From: Oreocharis arfaki
Taxonomy: Eukaryota; Chordata; Aves; Passeriformes; Paramythiidae
Assembly (NCBI GenBank): GCA_013398015.1
Contig: VZRR01006570.1
Span: 463,131-527,130 of the forward strand
Length of the DNA stretch: 64,000 bases
Direction: 5' to 3'
Positions 1-15,000 of the stretch are shown here, in pieces. The translations under genes and the position numbers were made by a program. The notes under the pieces were generated by a model, which did no database searches, was not told the DNA's origin, and saw only the letters and a list, made by a program, of their open reading frames with translations. The stretch's first letter is position 1. Each line of letters begins with the position of its first letter.

Positions 1-17
1 AGGGTGGGATTCTGGGG

Positions 18-98
18 GGGTCTGTGCAGGGATAGGAATTGGATTGGATGATCCCTGTGGGTCTCTTCCAGCTCAGGATATTCCATGATCCTATGATT
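18..98 (+). mobile_element. CR1-type LINE 3' end fragment
   Basis: The segment reads like the last ~80 bp of an avian CR1 retroposon. It has the 'ttggatgatccctgtgggtc' type core, then 'tcttccagctcaggatattcc', and ends in degenerate short repeats (atgatcctatgatt). The orientation is plus. It lies in the SLC35E2B intron before the first exon in the window. A second copy of the same family is at about 5640-5735. Only the 3' terminus is present, as is usual for 5'-truncated CR1 insertions. Confidence 0.75.
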
Positions 99-700
99 TG
101 GCAATACCAGATCATCCCATATAAAGCTGAGGGAGGGAGTGGTTCGTCTGAAGTGAAAACTGCCTGGTTGGAAGGTGTGGGGAGGGATCTTGGGGCTGGG
201 AACTTGGGATTTTGGCCTTTGAAGTGGTTTTTGACACCGTCCTTTCCTCCAGTCGCTGAAAGATGAAATTTTGCTTGCAGAGGAGCTTTAAGAGGGGGAA
301 AAAATGTCGTTTTTTTTGTTTTCTGTGTTGGAGGGTTAAAAAAAAGCCAAATTTTGAGTAAATTGTTGATGCTCTCCAGAGCTGTGCAGTGCAAGAGTTG
401 CCTTTGGTGACCTCCATTATCCAGTGGCCACTTTAGTTCTTTTTTTTTCTTCTTAAGGGGCAAACAAAGGAGAGTTTATCTGTGAACCAGGTTTATAAAC
501 ATTTTGTTTATTATGCTGCCTTGCTTGGATGTAGAAGTAGAGGGCTTCTGTGAGAATCTATAAAATCTAGACAGTGATTTCTTAACTGCCAAAAATACTG
601 CACAGAAATTCATCCGAAAATTCTTTTTTCTCATGAAAATTGATTTCTCGTGTTCTGTCTTCTGATCTGGCTTTATTTCCCCTCTCTCATCCTCCTTTAG

Positions 701-5120
<4,420 letters not shown>

Positions 5121-6115
5121 ATGGGGTTTATTCTTCCAGCCGAGCGTGGCTCCAAGGAAATCTTCTGGATGTGGTTGCTCCTTTGGTTCCTTTGAGTTCC
5201 TGGCGAGTTGAGCTGAGGACGTGAAGCAGGAAGGACTTGGGAAGGATCCAGGAAAGCCTTGGGAAAGTGGTGCCCCAAAGAGAGGACCTGGAACATGGTA
5301 AACGTGGGCTCTGTTGTCTTTCCTTGACTGCAAATCGTGTACAAGCCTGTGTTGGTGAAAGAACTTCAGTGTCTCGTGGGGAAAACAATTCCTGTCTCCC
5401 TCTCCATCCAAATAATGTGAAAACGTGGCCCCACCACTGTATTCTGCTGGCAGGGGGATGGAGTTGGAGCATCGTGGACATTCCCAGTTGTTGCTCTGCA
5501 TTTCCTGCATCCTCCATCGTTCCTGTGTGGTGCAGAGCTGGAAGAGGTCCAAGGAAGGGATTGTCCCACTCTGCTTGAGCCTTGAGGGCGTTTTGGGCCC
5601 CAAAACCTGCCAGAGCTCCAGGAGCACTTGGACAACACAAGATGGGATTTTGGGGTGACTCAGCAGGGCAGGAGTTGGACTGGATGATCCTCATGGGTCC
5701 CCTCCTGCTCAGGATATTCCATAATTCTAAGAGGGAACCCCCTTCTCTCCCAAAAAACAGCTTTATAGCTTTGGTGGAAGCAAACTGTGGGTAATGAGCA
5801 GTGGTGAGCACCTACTGCTGACTACAAATCTAAGATTTGTAGTGGTTTTTCCTCCTGAAATTTAAGGTGGGAACATCGCATTCCGATCGTGTATTTGACA
5901 AAACTGAGGTGCAAGTACTCACACACACACCCTGTGCAAATGGAGTGTTGAGTTAAATACTTGTAGTTGCTTAGAGGTAAAAAAAAAACCACTGAAAAAT
6001 CGTGGTGACAAAGGAAGCAGGATCTCTGTGTTTCTGTAAGAAACCGTTTTGTTGTTTTAATTTCATTTTATTCTGCATTTCTGTTACGAGGAAATAAATT
6101 GATGGGTTTGGGGTT
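5121..6115 (+). other. SLC35E2B: SLC35E2B 3' UTR with AATAAA
   Basis: The sequence after the stop codon has no further exon signals. A canonical AATAAA at 6093-6098 is followed by T/G-rich sequence, so cleavage near 6110-6120 is likely. A CR1 3' end sits inside (5640-5735). Whether a more distal site is used cannot be seen. Confidence 0.55.
5640..5735 (+). mobile_element. CR1-type LINE 3' end fragment in the SLC35E2B 3' UTR
   Basis: Contains ggagttggactggatgatcc then tcatgggtcccctcctgctc and aggatattccataattctaa. This is the same terminal family as the copy at 18-98 and has the same orientation. It is 5'-truncated. Confidence 0.75.
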
Positions 6116-7828
6116 TTTTTTAATATTATTTCTAAGAGTGCAACAAAAGGCTGCCTTTTAGAAACTCAGGGTTATGAGTCTGACCTGTGTGTAAAATACC
6201 TGTCTGATTTCTGATTGTGTAAAGAATTTCAGAGGTATCTGTGGCAGATGGAAGGGAGGAATATTAACCATAAACTGAGGCAAATCTTTATTTCTGCTGC
6301 TCTTAAGTTTCCTTTTTTAAAAGGGAATTTGTTTTTGTGGTAGATCAAAGATTAAAAGTTAACTTTCCTTTTCAAAATCCTGAAGAACAGTCATTAATTT
6401 TGGCAAAAAAAAAGAAGCACACATGTAGCTATAAAAATATTTAACTGGACTTTTTGGGAACAAAACTGAGTTTAAATGAGTGGATTTTAATGATTGCCAC
6501 TCTTCTGGAAGGTTGTAGCATGGATATCTAGTGGTCTTTATGGTAAAAATAATGGCTAACAGGAAATTACCAGTAGAATTCCTGTAAAATTTAGGCTCGT
6601 GGTTACATTTCCACTTGTGATTACATTTCCACACCTGAATGGCTGCCTGAGGGCGGGAAATGCCAATTTTTTCATCCTTGTGTATGTGATAAGTCTGTGG
6701 TATTTTGTTTCTTTTGTACTCCTGTCACTTTTATAAAAGCTGTGGACTGTGGCGTGGAGCTCTGTGGGGTTTTTTTGCTTTGTTTACTGCCAAATATACC
6801 GAGATTTTTTGAAAGTATAACTACAAAAAAAATAAGAATACTAAGTCTGGTTTGTGTCATATTTCTGCTTTAGGTGCCAAACAGAAATCCCAGCTCTGCT
6901 CCCATGTACATCCCACCATCACCTGCTTCAGGTTCGTTTTAAAACCCAGTGGGTTTTTGCCTTTCTGTGACCAAAACACAGCCCCGGGAGGATTTGGAAA
7001 TGGGATTTTAACACCTGGAGAAGCTCGTGGGTGGCTGCACAACCATCCTGTTCTGCTGGGCTTGCTTCCAGTGTTGATGTCGTGTATTTTTCTCTGCCTT
7101 CTCTTCGGCCTTTGCTTTTCTTAGAGTAAACAAACCAACCTCTTGACTGGCCACTCGTAAAACCTTTTTATTCTCCGGTCAGACCGGTAAATCATCTTTG
7201 CTGCTGTGTAAACGAGGAGCTTTTTGCTCTCGGTTGAGGATTCACGAGGGTGTCACACCCCAGCTCTGCCTCGTGTGTGACAGCAGCAGCGCTGCCCAGA
7301 AAATCGAATTTTTGGGAACATTTTAGCGTTTCTGTCGCTGAATTTCTCCCGGCCACACCCCGGTACCCGTGAGGAGGACGAGCTCTGTGAGCTGGAGCCG
7401 TGCAGATAATTTATTTGACATTTTTCAATAACGCTCAGAGCATGTCTTCCTTAAAATGTGGATTCCTGATGAAGTGAGGTGCAGGCGTAAGGTGTTACAG
7501 CACTCCCTGTGTTTCTAAATTGTCATTATTTCCCATTAAATGGCCTATTGTATGACATTATATTGTCATATTTCCGATGCGGGATGGATAATAGAGATCG
7601 GTGCAGAATGGACTTTGCTGTTCTGTGCCGCGTTCCGTCCCTGTGTCACACTCTCACTCATTTCCATTTAGGAATCGCGGGTTTTTGGTTGGAATCGCGC
7701 TTTATTCAATCAAACCGAACACTTTTATGTGTCATTAAAGGCGGCCCTGCGGTGACACCGCCTCCATCCCCACCCCTGCCGGGTGTTCCTTGGATTTGTA
7801 TTTACTGCTGAGCACGCACAGCCTGGAG
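6116..7828. other. intergenic, SLC35E2B to CDK11
   Basis: No exon, RNA gene or recognisable transposon is seen. The proximal half is AT-rich with short open frames of no recognisable similarity. From about 7150 onward CpG density rises towards the CDK11 promoter. Confidence 0.5.
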
Positions 7829-7922
7829 GTTAATTAATGCCCCTCCATCTGGCGTGGGGACGGCCGCGCCGTCGAGGAACCGGTCAATTAACGGCTCATT
7901 AACGAGTTCCCGTTAATTACCG
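7829..7922. promoter_or_regulatory. Cluster of TTAAT/ATTAA motifs with nested dyad symmetry
   Basis: AT-core motifs are set in GC-rich DNA: TTAATTAA near 7831, CGGTCAATTAACGG at 7881-7894, CTCATTAACGAG at 7895-7906 and CCGTTAATTACCG at 7910-7922. The 7881-7894 and 7910-7922 segments are inverted copies differing by one inserted base, and the segment between them is itself a near-palindrome. The motifs resemble homeodomain-type sites. The binding protein is unknown. Confidence 0.4.
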
Positions 7923-7974
7923 CCCCGTGAGGCGGCGCTGACGTCATTGGCCCGCGCCGGCGGGCGGAAGTGAC

Positions 7975-8019
7975 GCGTAAGTCGCGCGCTGCTGGTCACA
8001 GTCCCCGGTGGCGGCGGCG
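7975..8019 (+). other. CDK11B: CDK11 non-coding first exon (3' boundary predicted)
   Basis: A donor GTGAGC at 8020 follows a GGCGGCGGCG run. It fits a short non-coding first exon spliced to the acceptor at 8988. A second strong donor-like sequence (gtaagt, 7977-7982) lies just upstream, so the exact first-exon end is uncertain. The 5' boundary is a guess. Confidence 0.4.
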
Positions 8020-8029
8020 GTGAGCGGGG

Positions 8030-8105
8030 CCGGGGGCTCAGAGGGCACCGGGGGGGCTCAGAGGGCACCGGGGGGCTCCGCGGACACCGGGGGGGCTCCG
8101 CGGCA
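8030..8105 (+). repeat. short GC-rich tandem repeat in CDK11 intron 1
   Basis: Three to four copies of a ~21-25-bp unit (ggggggctcagagggcaccg and variants with ctccgcggacaccg) just after the predicted first-exon donor, within the CpG island. Confidence 0.7.
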
Positions 8106-9011
8106 CTCTCAGGCTTGTGGGGGAGCCTCAGCGCTGAGGGCGAGCGGCGCAGCGGCCGCGCTGGCGGCCCGGGCGGGCCCGCGGGTGGCACCGCTCCGTG
8201 AGGGCCGCGGAGCTGTTTGTCTCCCCTGCCGCCGGGGGCCAGGGTTGTGCGGGGGGCGGGCGGTGTTGGCCGCCGAAATCGGCTTCCCTCCGCGGTGTGC
8301 GACAAGCCGGGAATGACACACGAACGGGGGACAGCGATGAGTTACCTCAGAGTTGGGTGCTCGGTGTATTCCGCAGATCAAACCCCCCCGCTGTCAACTT
8401 TTTGCTGTTTATACGCTTCAGAAAACCAAGGGATTAGTGCTCGTTGGCTATAAACATAGTTCTCTTGTTAATTAATATCCTGTTTTCTATCGGTTAATTA
8501 TTCTTTCGCTTCTCATGCTAATTAGTGCCACGCTCAGTCTTTCTCGTCTTTTGGGTCGGGGGTCGTGCTGGACTCACCTTTTACTCAGTGGCAGCTGATC
8601 TCAGCACAGTTGTTGAATTGGCTTCATTATTTTCCTCCTTATCTCAGGAGTTCTGCCAGATATCCCCTAAATTCTGCGTTCCTTGTGTCCGTTTTCCCCA
8701 AGCTTTGTTAACTTCCCCCGAGGTCTCAGGTCATTATTGAACGTGTGACGCCAAACCTTGGCCATAAACTGTGTTTTCTGTGCACTCCAGCAGCTCCCTG
8801 AGTTTGCAGCAGAGTCTTTATTCCTTTGAGTTTAAAGTTTCTGGGTTTAAAACAGACATTTTTGGTTCACCAGAAGTCAACTCCAGCCTGACTTTTACTC
8901 AAAAATGGACCATTAAGTGGTTGCACGGAAGGAAATGGGTTTAAAACAGATTTGTCTGTGGGGTTTTGAACGTCTCCTTCTCTTTCAGAGGGTGTTTTTT
9001 TTTAAATTCAA

Positions 9012-12000
9012 ATGGGTGATGAAAAGGATTCTTGGAAGGTGAAAACTTTAGATGAAATTCTCCAGGAGAAGAAGCGAAGGAAGGAGCAAGAGGAGAAAGC
9101 AGAGATAAAACGTATGAAAAATGTAAGCTGCCCTTTGGGATTCATTTTAATGGAATCAGTGGCTTTTCTAATGGAAAGCTGCATTTTAGTGGGGTGCAGT
9201 GCCTGTATCCTGATTTTCTGGGGGGAACAAGGCTGAATTCTTCTTTGTCTAATTCCAAAGTTTAGCAAAAAGATGATGCTTTGTGACGATTTCATTGGTC
9301 TTGCATTATGTTCTGTGCTATGCTGTAGTTACTGATCAGAAAAGATAAACAAATTAATGTAATTAACGGGGACTTGCAGTCCAAGGAAAGACTTTTAAAG
9401 ATTTTATAGAAAAATGGGTTAAAACCATTGATTTTGAATCATTTTTATGTCGCTGTTTGGTTTTGTACAGCTATGTACGAAATAATTACTGCAGGAAAAA
9501 GCACACAAGAGTTCCTGCAATCCTCCTTGGTGCTTAATTTTGGGTTGATTATGTTGAATTAAAGCTACAATTGCTGTCAAATCGCTGCTCTCATAAATCA
9601 GTGGATTTTCCAGCAAGTCGAGGCTGGATTTTTGAGCCAGCAGGGGGAAGACTTCAATAATATTTACATTTTTTCGTGTTGAGCCGTGCAAATAAATGGC
9701 ATTTTCCCCTCTCTTGTGATGGCCTCAGTCAGATGACAGGGATTCCAAGCGGGATTCTCTTGAAGAGGGGGAGCTGAGAGACCATCGCATGGAAATCACC
9801 ATCAGGAACTCACCTTACAGGAGGGAAGACTCGATGGAAGACAGGTGAGGACAAGGAAATTAAAAGACAAAGAGTTCCTGAAATGAACCTTTAAAAGTCC
9901 TGAGAAGAGGGTTTTGAATATCTGAAGGGAAAAAATCTCTTTTTTTTTAGTGAGAAAATGATATTTAGTGAGGAAACTAAGCTTTTGCAGGAGTGGCAAA
10001 TCCTGTTTAGAGAGCACTCCAGGGTAACTTTTTGAAGAGCTGGTTAAGATTGAACAGCTTGTTGTGATCCAGGTTTGATTTTGGGTCATTGTGGAAATTC
10101 ACTATCGAATGAGAATCTTTTCAAAATGGGAGGAATTTCTAAATGGGAATCTTTTCAAAAGGAGGAAATAACTCCTGGTCTGTTTGACAGCACCTGTCAG
10201 CTGCCTGAGTTTATTCCTGTCCTGCCTTTTAGGGGAGAAGAAGATGATTCCTTGGCTATCAAACCACCCCAGCAAATGTCCCGGAAAGAAAAAACCCATC
10301 ATAGGAAAGATGAGAAGAGGAAAGAGAAACGCAGGCACCGAAGTCATTCTGCAGAAGGTGCTTCTTGCCACACTTGGAAGCTTCTGGGAGCTTCCCCTTG
10401 GGAAGCTCCACGTAGAGTAAATAACAATAATTCAGACTGGAGGAAACATAGCAGGTGGATAAGACAGAGGAATTTAAACTTTCGTTATTTCTTTGGCTGT
10501 GTTTAGTGCCTTATGGAAATTACAGGGGTATGAACGTGGTTGAGAGGACAGAAATCACTTTGGGACAGGGACACCGAGGTCACTTTTACTCCTTGAAGCC
10601 TGATCAGCTTCTCTGTGGCCTCACTGAGTGAAAGGCCACTGATCTTTGTACCTGCCAAGCTGAAAAATATCCTTTCTAGAGACATCCCCGTTGTCTTCCT
10701 GTCACTAACAACCACTTTTTACTTTAATACAAGTATTTGTGCACGATCTTACACACTTTGGACTTTCCAACCCCCTTTCAGCACAGGATTTTCCCTTTAA
10801 GAAAACAACAGAGGTCGTGGCTGTGGGTTCCCACCAGTTCCACCCTCTCTGAGCTTTGCTTTGTGAAAACGGGAGCGCTGAATGTTTTGACCAGTAACAC
10901 TCAGAAATTGATTTCTGTTTGTTTAAGGGAAACATGCCAGAGTGAAAGAGAAAGAACGGGAGCATGAGCGTAGGAAGAGACATAGAGAAGAGCAGGATAA
11001 AGCCCGGCGTGAATGGGAGAGACAGAAACGGAGAGAGATGGCAAGGGAGCATTCCAGGAGGGAGAGGTACATCCATCCCTCCCTCCCCTGGGGAGGGAGA
11101 TGAGCAGCTGCCTCCTCTGATCTATCTCTGAGCCATTTGTTGTTTTGAAATGACCAAAAAAACCAAAAATCCACAGTGAAAACTTGTCTGTGTTCCTGGG
11201 AATGTGTTCTTCACTTTAATTGTTTCTAAATGCTTTGTTAGCGTGGGCGTTCCAGGTGAATTCACTGCCAGTGGTTCACTGCAATAAAAAGATTGGATGG
11301 TCTTTTAGAGGTTTTTTCCAACCTTAAAAAATGAGTACAAACCAGATTTGCAAAGTATTGAAGCATTAATGAGCTGAACTGGCTTCATTTCTGCTTAAAT
11401 CCTGATAGGGTGGAGAACTCCTGCTCTGGGTCTTTGAAACTTGGTTTTTAAAGGATCAGCTGAAAAATTCCAGCTATTTTTGACTGATGCCCAGTTGGGG
11501 GTGTTGATAAGGAAGTTGAGTTTAGTGGTTTGGTGCTGCAGACCAGATTTCCTTCTCTTCACGAGCTGAGTTTGTAACAAACAAAAATTCTTTTCCAGAG
11601 ATCGTCTGGAGCAACTTGAGAGAGAAAGGGAAAGAAAAATCCGGGAGCAGCAGAAGGAGCAACGGGAGCAAAAGGAGCGAGAAAGGAGAGCTGAGGAGAG
11701 GAGGAAGGAGAGGGAAGCCAGGAGAGAAGGTGACTCCCTCTGCATAAATATTCTTCATGCTCTATCACTTTGCTATCTGCTGACACAGTGGTGGAGTGGA
11801 GGGATAGAAGATGGCCAGAATTTTAAAGAAAGTTAAAGTGGGGAGGCCTTTGACTGGGAGGGAAAAGGAAATCTAAGTTCTGCATGGGGTGGTAAAACAA
11901 TGGGATGATGTTGTGTGCCTGAAATATCCTGGCAGGTTGGTTGTCAGTGAGTCTTTGCCTCTCCCTGTCAGGGAGATTTCCTATGAAAACAAGGTTTCTG

Positions 12001-15000
12001 GAGGTGCCTCTGTGTGCACCCAGCACAATCCCACTGCTTCTGAACTCTTTGGCTGGGTCTAACTCAATCTGGTAGAGGTTGAAACCTCAAAATTCAATGT
12101 TTTAAGGATTTGGGGGAATAAATTGCAGAGGGGGGAGAGGTCATGTAAGTACTCCAGGCATGGCAGATGCTGTAGTGGGAGTCAGGTGGGAAGATGTGGT
12201 GCCTGAACAGTGTAAGTTCTGCACATGAACTCTTTGCACAGCGTGTTGGGTACTTGCAATCTAAGCTCATGTAATTTTTGCTTAAAGAATCTCTGTCCCA
12301 GCTTTCAGAGGTAAAATCAGAGCCCATTCCTGTGATGATTGAAGAAGGTTATTCAAGAATAGCAGAACAAACCATATTTTTTTTGCTTTTTCTTTCTTGC
12401 TCAGCTCATACCAAACAGCTCCTTTTTGTGCTTGGCTTTATGCTGGTAGTGCTCAATCTGTGTAACCTTTCATTTAATTGGTTTTATTCTTCTGAATGTT
12501 CTGTCAGCTCCTTCTAAACCTCAGCTGGTTTTTTATTCTTTTACATATTTTCCACTTCTTTCTCTGGCATTAATGCTTTAGAATCAGGGTGTTTACTGTG
12601 TAAATACAGGGCAGCTTGCTTCTAAGTGTGGCAGCAGCTTTCTCTAAGCAGTACAAATCCATATTTTATTGGAGATAAATCCAAGCCCTTCCTTCTCCCA
12701 GCTTTTAAGTAGGTTCTTCTCCCGCTCTTCCCAGGTACCCTGTTAAAGAAAAAAATGGAAAGCATTCACATCAGGTGGCTGTGGCAGACAGGACAACTCT
12801 AATTAGGCAGATGTAACAATTTCTTGTGGTTTTGTTTTCCCTAGTTTCTGCACACCATAGAACAGTGAGGGAAGAATATGGAGACAAAGTAAAAATGAGA
12901 CCCTGGAGTCGCAGCCCTTTGCGCCAGCAGAGAGACAAGCTTGAGCAAGGAGAGAGCAGGAAACCAGGTAGCATCTGCCACTCTACACTGTCTTTGGGGG
13001 CAGCAGGAGCTGGGCTGGGGTAGTGTTTCATTTTTTTTAGTCTGAAACAAACGTCCCAGGTGCTCAGTTAAAAGCATTGTCCACCTCAGCCCCAGCGGCG
13101 TAACTCTGGGATCCTCACAGATTCCTCCATCTGTGCTGTGTTCTAAAGCAATGCTGGTTTTGCAGGAGTTGTACAAGTGACAAATGGAATGGATTTAGGG
13201 CTAGGAGTAGGAATTGGAGAAGTTTCTAAATGAGTTACCCCGTTCAGTGGTGAAAGAAGCAGCTGACTGAATTTTTCAAACCCTGCTGGTGAATTCCTTT
13301 GCAGGTTAAAAAGGGATTGGTTACTCCAGCTCCCAGTTGGATTTGGGGTTAGGAGCTAAACTACCTTGAAAAGTCACCTCACAGGGATCAATGTGAACAT
13401 CACTGGCATTGGCATCTTGTAGAAGAAATTAAATTCTTAAGGCAGTGTTCTGTTTAGATGGTGAATTTTGTTTTCCAAGCCAGAAAATTGTCCCACCTGA
13501 AGGTTCTGGGGGTAGAGAACTCTCACAAGTGACATAAAGATGCCTTGATTTGAAGGAGGAAAGCTCTGTGTCTGCCTTGCTAATGTGCAGCTGTGGAAAG
13601 CCACTCAAAGCAGGATGGAATCAGCTGGAATTCCAGGTGGAGACAGGCAGCAAGTCCTGGGAAGCTCCTGCCTCATCAACCCCCAGTGATTTTTCGTGGT
13701 GATCAGAGAGTCTGCACTGGAGCACTGAGCACTGACAGTAACCAGAGTGTAGGGACCCTGTCCTGGTGATTCTTGTCACCATGGGAGTTTTTTCCCTTTC
13801 CCCCCCTGTTTAATTAATCTTAGAAGAGCTTAGGAGCACATCGTGTTTAAAAACCAGGTCAATATTCCATATTTTTGGCTGTTGATCCTGCACCACTGCA
13901 ATTCACAAAAGCTGTTTGTCATTGAGCAGAGTGTGAAATGATTCTTTTTTTCTTCAGTACTCTGAATTTCCAGTACTGACTGTTCAGCACTGATTTAATG
14001 CCAGCAGAAAGTGAAGCAGTTACCTGGGAATCCAGAGGCTTGGAAATGTTACTCAATTAGCATTGTATTTTTAATTTTTATGGTTTCAGCAGTAAAAGAA
14101 GAGAAACCAGAAGAGAGAGATCCTCTGTCAGACTTGCAAGACATCAGTGACAGTGAGAGAAAAACCAGCTCAGCAGAGTCTTCCTCAGGTGATTAAATGC
14201 AATTTAGGAGATGTAATTAATTGTACAGATGTAATTAATTGTACAGATGTAATTAATTCCTCTGCTGAGTAAGCACTGTTGGTGTGTGCTTGCTTAGTTG
14301 TGTGTTTGATTATCCCTGGGCAGAATCTGGATCAGGCTCAGAAGAGGAGGAGGAAGAGTCCAGCAGTGAAGGCTCTGAGGAAGAGGGAGAGGAAGAGGAG
14401 GAGGAGGAGGAGACAGGAAGCAATTCTGAGGAAGTGTCAGAGCAATCAGCAGGTGAGGATCACAAAGCAGGGCCTACAGGGGGGTGTGATTTTCTTTTTC
14501 CCTCATCCTTGTGTTGTTTTATTTGAACATTTTCCTTTTCTCTTAGTCTAGGGTAGGCTGAGACCTCTCAGGTCAAGATAACTAAAAAGAAAAAGCCCAA
14601 GTACAAGTCAAATTCTATCCTTTTGTGTAGAGGTAATACCAATTCTTCATCTAAGCAGCCAGATCAGAAACCTGAAAGCCATTCCTGTCTCCCTCACCCA
14701 ACAGTTCAAGTGGTTCTGTAATACAGCAGATATTCTGCAGAGCACAATTTGTTCTTCTTTGGGGGGTGGTGAAATCCAAATGTCTTTGTCATTTTGAATT
14801 CTTTTCAGCTGCAAATTTCAGATTTTTTTTTCCAAGTGAATGGACATCATAACAAAAGGTTCAGTAAAGAAGTCTGTGTGCAGCCATTCTTGTCATGAAT
14901 TAGTGAAGAAAAGGCACAAAAGCAGGCTCTGATGGCTGAGTGTTTTTCTTTGAAATTAATTACAGTTAATAAGCAAATATTAGTAACTTATTTACCCGCC

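Larger units (their letters stand above)
7850..8330 (+). promoter_or_regulatory. CDK11B: CpG-island promoter of CDK11
   Basis: Very GC- and CpG-rich block directly upstream of the gene, without a TATA box. It carries a full palindromic CRE, TGACGTCA, at 7939-7946, an overlapping inverted CCAAT box (ATTGG, 7946-7950) and an ETS-type CGGAAGTG at 7966-7973. These elements are typical of housekeeping promoters. The transcription start is probably between about 7950 and 8000, but no mapped start is visible. Confidence 0.7.

Noticed and set aside
5128..5811. 227-codon minus-strand open frame
   Set aside because: It is antisense to the SLC35E2B 3' UTR and the CR1 fragment; no domain or splice support.
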